Positions 1 through 9,650 of a stretch of DNA of 64,000 bases are shown piece by piece. Source of the DNA: Roseburia sp. (GTDB taxonomy: Bacteria; Bacillota; Clostridia; Lachnospirales; Lachnospiraceae); assembly GCA_026168605.1 (NCBI GenBank), contig JAPFDX010000034.1, forward strand, positions 138,887 through 202,886, written 5' to 3'. Below the pieces are notes generated by a model, which was given only the letters and a program-made list of their open reading frames with translations, did not search any database and was not told the origin of the DNA. Numbering within the stretch: the first letter of the stretch is position 1; each line of letters begins with the position of its first letter. The position numbers and the translations under genes are program-made.

Positions 1-688
1 GATGCAAAAAAGCGCCCGCCCGTTCGCTGACATAGGTGCGGTAATCCACCGCCGCGACCGTCCAGCGGCTCGTTGTCCTTCGCCTTAACTGCTCCATGTG
101 GATGATCTTGTTTGCCGTCCGCTCAAGAAGCGTCTCGTCGTGCGAGATAAAGAGCACCGGAACAGACACTCTGCTGATAAAACGCTCCAGCCACTCGAGC
201 GTCTCAATGTCGATGTCGTTGGACGGCTCATCCAGAAACAGAGCGTCCGGCTGCTCCATCAGAAGCCTTGCAAGCTGCAGCTTGACCTTCTCCCCACCGG
301 AAAGCTGTCCCATCCGCTGGTCCGCATAAAAAATGTCCGCGGCAAGCCCAAGCTGCCCCGCGATCGCCGCAAGCTCCCTCGGCGACTGCTCATAAAACAC
401 ATCGCTCTGTGCACAAAATTCGTAGACACTTTCCGCCTTCTGCTCCTCTGTCAGTTCCTGCGCCAGATAGCCGATGCGCGCATGATTTTTGATGATCTCT
501 CCGCTGTACTCCGCATAATCCTCCACCAGCCGCTCATCGTACAAAAGCTTTAACAGCGTAGACTTGCCGTTTCCCTCCTCGCCGATCAGCGCCGCCTTGT
601 CGCCGTCGTTTAACACCATCGAAAAATTTTCCAGTATCACCCGCATATCCTTGCGGTGTGTGATCGTCAGATTTTTTACCTGTATCAT
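1..688 (-). CDS. ABC-F family ATPase, N-terminal part (gene runs off the window start)
   Basis: Minus-strand translation MIQVKNLTITHRKDMRVILENFSMVLNDGDKAALIGEEGNGKSTLLKLL... contains Walker A, LSGGEK signature and LFLDEPSNDID; ATG at 688; no stop before position 1. Confidence 0.85.
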   Translation of the reverse strand, partial: MIQVKNLTITHRKDMRVILENFSMVLNDGDKAALIGEEGNGKSTLLKLLYDERLVEDYAEYSGEIIKNHARIGYLAQELTEEQKAESVYEFCAQSDVFYEQSPRELAAIAGQLGLAADIFYADQRMGQLSGGEKVKLQLARLLMEQPDALFLDEPSNDIDIETLEWLERFISRVSVPVLFISHDETLLERTANKIIHMEQLRRRTTSRWTVAAVDYRTYVSERAGAFLH

Positions 689-1057
689 AAACTCCTCCGT
701 TTCCGGCAGTGTATGTATTTTGCGGAGCGTTTTTCTTTCCGGGGAACGAAGTTTCCTGGAAAGCAAAAAAGGATGCAAGTCTCCTCACATCCTTTCGCCT
801 CTTCCGGTGCAGTCCGAGCCTGCACATAAGTTTTCTATCAATGAAAAGATATTCGTTTCCTGCAAAACACATACCAAAAGAAACATCCCGAAGGACGCCG
901 CTTTACTTCCTGCCTCTCTCTTTTGATATGACTATTTACTTCGTTTTATTTGCAGAAAAACCGATACATCTTTTCTCCTTTCTCACCTATAATCCGACGC
1001 CTGCCACTAAGCCGCGTCTATCATTATTCTACATGAGATCCCCTAAAAATACAAGCC

Positions 1058-2359
1058 CTATTCTTCCACGGCGGCAGAATTTATTTCCTCCGGCTCCGCC
1101 TCCAGTCTGATCCGCAGGATTCCTGCCCCGGCAAATACCACCACACAGAGCACGCCACAGATAAGGAAGATCACAGACACCGACACCTTTAACAGCAGCG
1201 CGCTGATCAAAAAGGACATCACCGGCATCACCGCATAAGCCCCCGCGCTGAAAATGGACGCGGCACGCGCCAGATACTGCTCCTCCACGACCTTCATAAA
1301 CTGTACGTTTAGTGTTCCGATCACAAAGCTCACAGAAGCACCCATCCCAAAGACTGTCACCGCACACAGCATGGCGGACAGCAGGAGATCTCCGTAGGTA
1401 AATCTGCTGAGCAGGATCATGGAGACATAGACAATGCCAAGAAAAATGCCGGATACCGACACGAGGGGAAGCGGCTTAAACTTCTGTATCAGATATGGAA
1501 ATACCACCGTTCCGATTCCCAGTCCCACGGTTGACGCCACACCGAACACGCTGAGCAGCTCACTGCCCACGCCAAAGATCTCAACGGTCATTGCCGACTG
1601 TAAAGAATTTAACGGCACGAGCGTTGCATTCGCAAACGCGGCAAGAATACAGAAATTCATCACCGCCTGCTTGTTCTTCACATAGCGGAAACCGTCCTTT
1701 AACGTGCCGAAATATGCCTTCACGCCCGCATTGATGTCCTCTTTCTGGCGCTTTTCCTCCACCTTTACAAGCATCGTGATGATACCTGAAATAAAAAACG
1801 TCGCGCAGTCAATGAGGATCGCTGCACCAACACCAAGCGCCGCGATCAGCACTCCCGCCAGCCCCATGCCGATCAATTCTGTGATCCTGCTCGCCGTAGA
1901 ATTTAAGGAGGTGCCGAAGGCATAGTACTCTTTGTCAAGAATCTTGGGGACGAGCGCCGTGCTCGCCGGCATACAGAAAGCCTCCACCGAGGAGATCGTC
2001 AGCGTAAAGACCGCCAGAACGAGCGGAGTCACCATGTCTGCCAGATACAGCGCCGCCAGTCCCGCCACGATACCGCCGCGCAGAAAGTCCGACACCACAA
2101 CCACGCTTTTCTTGCGCATTCCCTCGACAAATGCCCCGGCAAACGGCTGCAACACCACGCTCGGGATCTGGTTCAGTGCAAAGATCACTGCCGTCCACGC
2201 GGCGCTCCCCGTCACGGCATATACCAGCCACGTAAATGCGATCGCGTCGATCGAATCGCCGAAACGGTTGATCAGATTCGCGACAATGATCTTCATGTAC
2301 TCCTTTTGGCACAGAATGTCTCTGTAACCGATTTTTTTCTCTGTCACATTTTCACTCAT
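1058..2359 (-). CDS. MFS transporter (12-TM, MFS_3/enterobactin-exporter-like)
   Basis: 433 aa, multiple hydrophobic helices, N-terminal NRFGDSIDAIAFTWLVYAVTGSA typical of MFS. Confidence 0.8.
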   Translation of the reverse strand: MSENVTEKKIGYRDILCQKEYMKIIVANLINRFGDSIDAIAFTWLVYAVTGSAAWTAVIFALNQIPSVVLQPFAGAFVEGMRKKSVVVVSDFLRGGIVAGLAALYLADMVTPLVLAVFTLTISSVEAFCMPASTALVPKILDKEYYAFGTSLNSTASRITELIGMGLAGVLIAALGVGAAILIDCATFFISGIITMLVKVEEKRQKEDINAGVKAYFGTLKDGFRYVKNKQAVMNFCILAAFANATLVPLNSLQSAMTVEIFGVGSELLSVFGVASTVGLGIGTVVFPYLIQKFKPLPLVSVSGIFLGIVYVSMILLSRFTYGDLLLSAMLCAVTVFGMGASVSFVIGTLNVQFMKVVEEQYLARAASIFSAGAYAVMPVMSFLISALLLKVSVSVIFLICGVLCVVVFAGAGILRIRLEAEPEEINSAAVEE

Positions 2360-2418
2360 ACGAAACTCCTCCTTTGTTTCTTATCATTATAATCAAAACA
2401 AAGGGAAAATGGAATACT

Positions 2419-3696
2419 TTACAGCAAAAACTGCGCCAGCACATAGTTGCTCACCTCCTGCCCGCGCTTCGTGAGAAAAATCTGCCCGGCACGTTTCGCC
2501 AGCAATCCCTCCTCCTTCAGTGACTGCATCACCTCCTGATAGACCGCCTCGATCTCGATGCCGAAATTCTGCGCAAAGCGCTCTCTCGACACGCCGTCCG
2601 TCATGCGCAGTCCCAAAAACATAAATTCCTCCATCTGCGCCTTGCGCGGTATGCGCTCCGCCGTCTCATGGAGATTTGTCATAGGAATGACTTGCGCGCT
2701 TTGCCTGCACGCCGCCTGATTCGCAACATCCCCGCTGCCGGGCGCCGCGGTCTGGCGCAGTTCCTCCTTAATATGCACTGTCTTCTCCAAATATTTGTAC
2801 AAATCAGAAACATTGGTGTAGCGGATATTTTCCATCAGGGACGCCGCACCAATCCCAAGACCCAAATAATTCGCCCTCTGCCAGTAGCCGATGTTGTGAC
2901 GGCAGGCATACCCCGGCTTTGCAAAATTGGAGATCTCATACTGTTCATATCCCGCGTCCGAAAGCAGCTCCTCCGTCAGCCGCGTCGTCCGCAAAACCTC
3001 CTCCTCTGTGGGCAGAGCCGCCGTCGGCTCTCCTGCGCTCTGTCTCTTTGCGTCCTCCTGATAGCGCACATAAAACGGCGTCCCCTCCTCAATGATCAGA
3101 GAGTACACCGAAATATGCTCCGGCTTTAAGCGGATGATCTGGCGCAGCGTATGCGAAAAGCTCTCTGCGGTCTGTCCCGGCAGAGAGTTCATCAGATCGA
3201 TATTGATATTGGTAAATCCGTTTCTGCGCGCCAGTTCATAGGTCTTCAAAAACTGTCCGTAGGTGTGAATCCTCCCCAGAAGCCGCAGTTCCCTCTCGTC
3301 CGCCGACTGTAACCCGATACTGATGCGGTTGATGCCGGCACGCCGATAGGCGGCAAACTTTCCGTCTGTCACCGTTCCCGGATTGCACTCGATCGAAATC
3401 TCTGCCTCCGGCGACAGTGAAAAATGACTGCGCACAGCGCTCATGATCCCGGACATCAGCTCCTCGTCCAGCCACGACGGCGTACCCCCGCCGATATAGA
3501 CGCTTGTGACGGTATACTCCCGGCATTTTTCTCCGTAATAGGCGATCTCACGCAGCAGCGCCTCCACATAGGCGTGCTGCGTGTGCTCGTCCGCCCGGAA
3601 AGAGAGAAAATCGCAGTACTCACACTTTTTCATGCAAAACGGAATATGGATATACAATTCCAGTTCTTTTTTCATTCTCTCATCCACACTTCCCAA
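2419..3696 (-). CDS. hemW: Radical SAM coproporphyrinogen III oxidase-like protein / heme chaperone HemW
   Basis: YIHIPFCMKKCEYCDF CxxxCxxC motif, YIGGGTPS, next to lepA as in many Firmicutes. Confidence 0.9.
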   Translation of the reverse strand: MGSVDERMKKELELYIHIPFCMKKCEYCDFLSFRADEHTQHAYVEALLREIAYYGEKCREYTVTSVYIGGGTPSWLDEELMSGIMSAVRSHFSLSPEAEISIECNPGTVTDGKFAAYRRAGINRISIGLQSADERELRLLGRIHTYGQFLKTYELARRNGFTNINIDLMNSLPGQTAESFSHTLRQIIRLKPEHISVYSLIIEEGTPFYVRYQEDAKRQSAGEPTAALPTEEEVLRTTRLTEELLSDAGYEQYEISNFAKPGYACRHNIGYWQRANYLGLGIGAASLMENIRYTNVSDLYKYLEKTVHIKEELRQTAAPGSGDVANQAACRQSAQVIPMTNLHETAERIPRKAQMEEFMFLGLRMTDGVSRERFAQNFGIEIEAVYQEVMQSLKEEGLLAKRAGQIFLTKRGQEVSNYVLAQFLL

Positions 3697-3704
3697 AACA
3701 CGGC

Positions 3705-5516
3705 TTAATCCTCGTCCAGCTTTAAGACGCTCATAAATGCCTCCTGCGGGATCTCCACGTTTCCGACCTGGCGCATCCGCTTCTTTCCTTCCTTCTGCTT
3801 CTCCAAAAGCTTTCGCTTACGGGAAATATCGCCGCCGTAGCACTTCGCGAGAACGTCCTTGCGCATCGCCTTGACCGTCTCGCGCGCGATCACCTTACCG
3901 CCGACCGCCGCCTGGATCGGGATCTCAAACAGGTGTCTCGGGATCTCCTCCTTTAACCGCTCGCACATTCTCCTGCCCCGGTCATAGGCACTGTCCTTAA
4001 ACACGATAAAGGAAAGTGCGTCCACCTGCTCGCGGTTGATCAGAATATCAAGCTTCACCAGCTCGGAGCGCTCGTACCCCTTCAGCTCATAGTCAAAGGA
4101 CGCATAGCCCCGCGAGCGCGATTTGAGCGCATCGAAGAAATCATAGATGATCTCATTGAGCGGCAGATCGTATTTGATGAGCGCACGCGTTTTCTCAATG
4201 TATTCCATACTGATGTACACGCCGCGCCGCTCCTGACAGAGGCTCATGATCGCGCCGACATAATCGCTTGACACCATGATCTCTGCCGCCACGACCGGCT
4301 CCTCCATGTATTCGATCTCGGACGGGTCCGGAAGATTGGACGGATTCGTCAGCTCGATTACCTCGCCGTCCGTCTTGTGCACCTTGTAGATAACGCCCGG
4401 CGCCGTCGTGACGAGATCGAGATTAAACTCGCGCTCCAGGCGCTCCTGAATGATCTCTAAATGCAGCAGACCCAGAAATCCACAGCGGAATCCGAATCCG
4501 AGCGCCAGGGAGGTCTCCGGCTCATACTGTAAGGATGCGTCATTGATCTGAAGCTTCTCTAAGGCATCGCGCAGATCCGGATACTTCGCACTGTCCGCCG
4601 GATACATTCCGCAGTATACCATCGGATTGACTTTCTTATAACCCGGCAGCGGTTTGTCGCACGGACGCGCCACATTCGTCACCGTGTCGCCGACGCGCGT
4701 ATCCCGCACATTTTTGATGCTCGCGCACAGATAGCCGACCATTCCGGCGGAGAGCTCCTCACACGGAATAAACTGCCCCGCGCCGAAATATCCGACCTCC
4801 GTCACCTCGGACTGTGCTCCGGTCGCCATCATGCGGATCGGATCTCCGACCCGGACCGTCCCCTCCTTGATGCGGCAGAATACGATCACACCCTTGTAGG
4901 AATCGTAGAGCGCATCAAAGATCAGTGCCTGAAGCGGTGCGTCTGCATCCCCCTCCGGCGCCGGTATCTTCTCCACGATCTGCTCTAAGACTTCCCCGAT
5001 ATTGAGTCCCGTCTTGGCGGAAATGCGCGGCGCATCCGCCGCCTCAATTCCGATCACATCCTCGATCTCCTGCACGACCTCATCCGGCTGCGCGCTCGGC
5101 AGATCGATCTTGTTGATCACCGGCATCACATCCAGATCATGATCGAGCGCCAGATAGACATTTGCCAGCGTCTGCGCCTCCACGCCCTGCGCCGCGTCCA
5201 CGACGAGGATCGCCCCGTCGCAGGCGGCAAGGCTGCGCGACACCTCATAGTTAAAGTCCACGTGTCCCGGCGTGTCGATCAGGTTGAATACATACTCCTC
5301 GCCGTCCTTCGCCTTGTAGATAATGCGCACCGCCTGCGACTTGATCGTAATGCCGCGCTCGCGCTCCAGGTCCATGTTGTCGAGAACCTGCGCCTGCATT
5401 TCGCGGCTCGTGAGTGTCCCGGTGCTCTCTATAATGCGGTCGGCAAGCGTCGATTTGCCGTGGTCAATATGTGCAATGATACAAAAATTTCTGATTTTAC
5501 TCTGGTCCATAGACAT
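3705..5516 (-). CDS. lepA: Elongation factor 4 (LepA)
   Basis: [30 protein letters not shown]..., GTPase motifs, LepA C-terminal domain; start moved to the RBS-preceded ATG at 5516. Confidence 0.97.
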   Translation of the reverse strand: MSMDQSKIRNFCIIAHIDHGKSTLADRIIESTGTLTSREMQAQVLDNMDLERERGITIKSQAVRIIYKAKDGEEYVFNLIDTPGHVDFNYEVSRSLAACDGAILVVDAAQGVEAQTLANVYLALDHDLDVMPVINKIDLPSAQPDEVVQEIEDVIGIEAADAPRISAKTGLNIGEVLEQIVEKIPAPEGDADAPLQALIFDALYDSYKGVIVFCRIKEGTVRVGDPIRMMATGAQSEVTEVGYFGAGQFIPCEELSAGMVGYLCASIKNVRDTRVGDTVTNVARPCDKPLPGYKKVNPMVYCGMYPADSAKYPDLRDALEKLQINDASLQYEPETSLALGFGFRCGFLGLLHLEIIQERLEREFNLDLVTTAPGVIYKVHKTDGEVIELTNPSNLPDPSEIEYMEEPVVAAEIMVSSDYVGAIMSLCQERRGVYISMEYIEKTRALIKYDLPLNEIIYDFFDALKSRSRGYASFDYELKGYERSELVKLDILINREQVDALSFIVFKDSAYDRGRRMCERLKEEIPRHLFEIPIQAAVGGKVIARETVKAMRKDVLAKCYGGDISRKRKLLEKQKEGKKRMRQVGNVEIPQEAFMSVLKLDED

Positions 5517-5601
5517 GAAATGTCCTCCTGATTTCGCATTCTCCTGCACATTATACGCGATAAAGGAAAGACGCGTCAAGTAGACGCGTCAGGTAAAGTT
5601 C

Positions 5602-6534
5602 CTATGACTGAAATAATGCTGTGGAATAATAGCGGTCTCCGCTGTCCGGCAGTAAGACGACAACGGTCTTTCCCTTATGTTCCGGTTTCTTCGCCCAGTC
5701 CACGGCTGCCTTTAACGCCGCGCCGGAGGAGATACCGACCAGGACGCCCTCGCTGCGCGCGATCTCTTTTGCAAAGGCAACCGCATCCGCATCCTCCACG
5801 GTCTGCACCTCATCGTAGATCTCCGTATTTAAGATCGCTGGCACAAATCCCGCGCCGATTCCCTGAATCCCATGCTTTCCGCCCACTCCGGTGGAAAGTA
5901 CCGGGGAACCCGCAGGCTCGACGGCGATCACAGTAAGCTCTCCGTTTTTCTCCTTCAGATATCTCCCGGCTCCGGTGATCGTACCGCCCGTGCCAACGCC
6001 TGCGACAAACGCATCGATCGCCCCGTCGGTATCCTCCCAGATCTCCGGCCCGGTCGTCTTGTAGTGCGCCGTGGGATTTGCCGGATTCTCAAACTGCCCC
6101 GCGATAAAGCTGTCCGGGATCTCATCCGCGAGTTCCTTCGCCTTCGCGATCGCGCCGGACATTCCCTTTGCGCCCTCAGAAAGCACCACCTCTGCGCCAT
6201 ACGCGCGGATAAGATTTCTGCGCTCCACGCTCATCGTCTCCGGGATCACGATGATCAGACGGTAGCCGCGCGCCGCCGCGATCGCAGCCAGACCGATGCC
6301 CGTGTTGCCGGAGGTCGGCTCAATGATCGTCGAACCCTCCTTTAAAATACCTCTTCGCTCTGCATCCTCGATCATTTCGCGCGCCACGCGGTCCTTCACA
6401 CTGCCCGCCGGATTCAGGTACTCCAGCTTTGCCAGAAGCCTTACCGAAAGCCCGTGCGCCTCCTCCATATGCTTCAACTCCACCAGCGGCGTATTGCCGG
6501 TCAGTTCATATGCTCCACTGTAAATCTTTCCCAT
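5602..6534 (-). CDS. cysK: Cysteine synthase A (O-acetylserine sulfhydrylase)
   Basis: MGKIYSGAYELTGNTPLVEL..., PLP motif NPAGSVKDR, EPTSGNTGIGLA. Confidence 0.95.
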   Translation of the reverse strand: MGKIYSGAYELTGNTPLVELKHMEEAHGLSVRLLAKLEYLNPAGSVKDRVAREMIEDAERRGILKEGSTIIEPTSGNTGIGLAAIAAARGYRLIIVIPETMSVERRNLIRAYGAEVVLSEGAKGMSGAIAKAKELADEIPDSFIAGQFENPANPTAHYKTTGPEIWEDTDGAIDAFVAGVGTGGTITGAGRYLKEKNGELTVIAVEPAGSPVLSTGVGGKHGIQGIGAGFVPAILNTEIYDEVQTVEDADAVAFAKEIARSEGVLVGISSGAALKAAVDWAKKPEHKGKTVVVLLPDSGDRYYSTALFQS

Positions 6535-6562
6535 TTGCTGTCTCCTTTCACTGTCTGCCCGC

Positions 6563-6976
6563 TCACGGCTGCTGCCACGCAACCAGATCCGCAAGCGTCA
6601 CATTGTCCACCACATCGCGGATCGCCTGATCCACCTTTTCCCATAAGATGATCGTCGCACACTGTCCCTGCTTGGGACAGTTGACGTGCCCTGTCGAGAG
6701 GCATTCGACCGGGGCGAGCGAGCCCTCCGTGAGGCGGAGCACATCGCCGATGACATATTCGCCGAGTGGTTTCGTCAGGCGGTAGCCGCCCTGAAATCCC
6801 CTTGTGCTGCTCACATATCCCGCCTTGTTTAAAATCGCCATAATCTGCTCTGTGTATTTCACTGAGATGTCCTGTCTGGTCGCGATCTCCTTGACCGACA
6901 CCGGGTGTTCTGCTCCATTGACAGCCAGATCATAAAGAATATGAATCGCATATCTTCCTTTTGTCGTTATCTTCAC
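6563..6976 (-). CDS. Rrf2-family (IscR/CymR-like) transcriptional regulator with three Cys
   Basis: MKITTKGRYAIHILYDLA...; C-terminal VECLSTGHVNCPKQGQC. Confidence 0.9.
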   Translation of the reverse strand: MKITTKGRYAIHILYDLAVNGAEHPVSVKEIATRQDISVKYTEQIMAILNKAGYVSSTRGFQGGYRLTKPLGEYVIGDVLRLTEGSLAPVECLSTGHVNCPKQGQCATIILWEKVDQAIRDVVDNVTLADLVAWQQP

Positions 6977-7014
6977 TCCGCATTCATACCCCTTTCATCA
7001 AAAAATACCGGCTC

Positions 7015-7452
7015 TTAGTAATCCTCTTCCTCCTCTTCCTCGTGGATGTCTGTCTTCGGCTTCTCAAGACCTTCGATCTTGATACCGTTTTTCTCTGCAT
7101 AATCCCAGAGCGCGGAATGGATTGCCTCCTCGGCAAGCAGCGAACAGTGCACCTTCACCGGAGGAAGTCCGTCCAACGCCTCCATCACCGCTTTGTTTGT
7201 CACCTTAAGCGCCTCCTCAACCGTCTTGCCCTTCACCAGCTCTGTTGCCATACTGCTCGTTGCAACCGCAGCGCCGCAGCCAAAAGTCTTAAACTTGCAG
7301 TCCCGGATCACCTGATTTTCATCAATGTCGAGATACATACGCATAATGTCCCCACACTTGGGATTCCCGACTGTACCGACTCCACTTGCGTTTTCGATTT
7401 CTCCCATATTTCTTGGATTCTGAAAATGATCCATCACTTTTTCTGTATACAT
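7015..7452 (-). CDS. nifU: Fe-S cluster assembly scaffold NifU/IscU-like
   Basis: MYTEKVMDHFQNPRNMGEIENASGVGTVGNPKCGDIMRMYLDI; FKTFGCGAAVATSSM. Confidence 0.93.
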   Translation of the reverse strand: MYTEKVMDHFQNPRNMGEIENASGVGTVGNPKCGDIMRMYLDIDENQVIRDCKFKTFGCGAAVATSSMATELVKGKTVEEALKVTNKAVMEALDGLPPVKVHCSLLAEEAIHSALWDYAEKNGIKIEGLEKPKTDIHEEEEEEDY

Positions 7453-7484
7453 ACTTTTTTCCTCTCTTTCTTCAACCAAATAAT

Positions 7485-8669
7485 TTACGAATTTTTCTTC
7501 ACAAAGTCCTCGTAAAGAGGAGACATCCCACGCAGGCGTTCGATCACCTGTTTGAGGTTATCCACGACAAAATCTGCCTCCTCCATCGTCGTCTCATCGC
7601 TTAAGGAAAGTCGCAGCGAACCGTGTGCGATCTCATGCGGCAGACCGATGGCAAGCAGCACATGGGACGGATCGAGCGAACCCGAGGTGCACGCGGAACC
7701 GCTGGATGCGCAGATGCCCTTGCCGTCGAGCATGATCAGCATCGACTCTCCCTCGATAAAGCGGAAACAGAAGTTCACGTTGTTTGGCAGACGCTGCTCT
7801 CTGTCCCCGTTTAATTTCGCGTACGGAATCTCCTTCTCGATGCGCTCGATCAGATGGTCTCTGACCCTTCGCTCCTTTCCGGTGATCTCCTCCATATTCT
7901 TCGTTGCGATCTCCGCCGCTTTGGCAAATCCGATGATTCCGGTCACATTCTCCGTGCCCGCTCTTCTCCTGCGCTCCTGCGCGCCGCCGTGTACAAAGGA
8001 GCGAATCTTCACACCCTTGCGGATGTAGAGGAAACCGATACCCTTCGGTCCGTGGATCTTGTGTGCGCTGGCACTCATCATATCGATATTCATCGCCTCC
8101 ACGTCGATCGGCACCTGTGTGTACGCCTGCACCGCGTCGGTGTGGAACAGCACGCCGTGCTCGTGTGCGATCCGTCCGATCTCTGCGACCGGCTCGATCG
8201 TTCCGATCTCATTGTTTGCAAACATCACAGAGATCAGGATCGTGTCCGGACGGATGGCAGCCTCCAGTTCCTCCGGTCTCACCAGACCGTTCTCATCCAC
8301 ATCCAGATAGGTGACCTCAAATCCCTTCTGCTCCAGATATTCGCAGGTGTGGAGGATCGCGTGGTGCTCGATCTTCGTCGTAATGATATGTCTGCCCTTC
8401 TCCCCGTATGCCTCCGCTGTCGCCTTTAACGCCCAGTTATCGGACTCCGAACCGCCCGCGGTAAAATAAATATTCTCCGCTGTCGTGTGGATCGTGCCCG
8501 CGATCGTCTCCCGCGCATCGGTGACCGCCTTCTTCGTCTCCGCTGATATACTGTATATGCTGGATGGATTGCCGAACTTTTCCGTAAAATACGGGAGCAT
8601 CGCCTCTAAAACCTCCGGTCTGACCGGCGTCGTCGCTGCGTTATCCATGTAAATGATTTTCTTGTCCAT
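7485..8669 (-). CDS. nifS: Cysteine desulfurase (NifS/IscS)
   Basis: MDNAATTPVRPEVLEAMLPYFTEKFGNPSSIYS; SAHKIHGPKG PLP lysine; SSGSACTSGS. Confidence 0.95.
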   Translation of the reverse strand: MDKKIIYMDNAATTPVRPEVLEAMLPYFTEKFGNPSSIYSISAETKKAVTDARETIAGTIHTTAENIYFTAGGSESDNWALKATAEAYGEKGRHIITTKIEHHAILHTCEYLEQKGFEVTYLDVDENGLVRPEELEAAIRPDTILISVMFANNEIGTIEPVAEIGRIAHEHGVLFHTDAVQAYTQVPIDVEAMNIDMMSASAHKIHGPKGIGFLYIRKGVKIRSFVHGGAQERRRRAGTENVTGIIGFAKAAEIATKNMEEITGKERRVRDHLIERIEKEIPYAKLNGDREQRLPNNVNFCFRFIEGESMLIMLDGKGICASSGSACTSGSLDPSHVLLAIGLPHEIAHGSLRLSLSDETTMEEADFVVDNLKQVIERLRGMSPLYEDFVKKNS

Positions 8670-8695
8670 GTTCTTACCATGCCTTTCTGGTTCAT

Positions 8696-8752
8696 TTCAT
8701 ATCATAGTTGTATGATATGAATTATACTAGTACCATTTTGGGAGTTTGTCAA
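8696..8752 (-). promoter_or_regulatory. Promoter/operator of the nifS-nifU-rrf2-cysK operon
   Basis: Minus-strand TTGACA (+ 747-752 of the 8 kb block) with 17-nt spacer to TAGTAT (20 to TATAAT); perfect 10-bp dyad TTCATATCAT-agttgt-ATGATATGAA at 8696-8721 abutting the -10. Confidence 0.6.
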
Positions 8753-8753
8753 G

Positions 8754-8783
8754 AAAAAAGTGTGCGCAAAGCGCACACTTTTT
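8754..8783. terminator. Bidirectional intrinsic terminator
   Basis: aaaaaagtgtgcgc-aaa-gcgcacacttttt. Confidence 0.85.
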
Positions 8784-8801
8784 ATTTGAGATAAGAGCAA
8801 C

Positions 8802-9650
8802 TCACGGAGCACGCCCCTCATCTTTTTCAATCCCATCGTTCATGCTTCCCATCCGGTAACCGCCCAGATCCAGCGTCACAAAGGCAAAGCCGATCTCCTT
8901 TAGCTTTTCCTGTATCCTCCGGCACATCGGCACGGAGAGCGCCTTAAAAAAATCGTCCTCGCCGAACTCGATGCGGGCAAGCAGATGCGCGGCGTCCGCA
9001 CCGTGCACGCGGACGCGCACCTGACGAAACCGCAGTTCCGCGAGAAACTGCTCCGCCGCATCCACCATCTCCAACTTCTCCGCCGTGATCTGCTCACCGT
9101 ACACAAAGCGCGTTGCAAGACACGCAAAGGACGGCTTGTTCCACACCGGGATCCCAAGCTCCTTTGCCAGCGCGCGGATCGTCCTCTTGTCGATGCCGGT
9201 CTCCCGCAGCGGACTTAGCACGCCAAGCTCCGCCACCGCACGCAGTCCCGGACGGTAATCCCCGTTGTCGTCGAGGTTCGACGCCTCGGCGATATAGGGC
9301 ATCCCCTGCCGCGCCGCCTCCTCACAGATTTTTCCAAATAGTACTTTCTTGCAGATATAGCAGCGGTCGATGGGATTTTCGGCAAATCCCTCGATCTCCA
9401 GCTCGTCCACCTCCACAATGCTGTGCCGGATGCCCTCTTTTCTGCAAAATTCCCGCGCGATGTCAAGCTCCCGCTTCGGAAGCGAACGCACCTTCGCGGT
9501 GACTGCCACCACATTTTCCCCGAGCACATCATGCGCCACCTTCAACAAAAATGCGGAGTCCACACCGCCGGAAAAACCGACGGCAAGCTGTTTTTTTTCT
9601 GCGAGATATGCCTTTAACGCCTCAAGCTGTTCCACCATGCTCTGTTCCAT
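8802..9650 (-). CDS. larE: LarE-like ATP-dependent sacrificial sulfur transferase (PP-loop)
   Basis: MEQSMVEQLEALKAYLAEKKQLAVGFSGGVDSAFLLKVA (SGGxDS PP-loop); NKPSFACLATRF conserved Cys; start overlaps murE end. Confidence 0.8.
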   Translation of the reverse strand: MEQSMVEQLEALKAYLAEKKQLAVGFSGGVDSAFLLKVAHDVLGENVVAVTAKVRSLPKRELDIAREFCRKEGIRHSIVEVDELEIEGFAENPIDRCYICKKVLFGKICEEAARQGMPYIAEASNLDDNGDYRPGLRAVAELGVLSPLRETGIDKRTIRALAKELGIPVWNKPSFACLATRFVYGEQITAEKLEMVDAAEQFLAELRFRQVRVRVHGADAAHLLARIEFGEDDFFKALSVPMCRRIQEKLKEIGFAFVTLDLGGYRMGSMNDGIEKDEGRAP

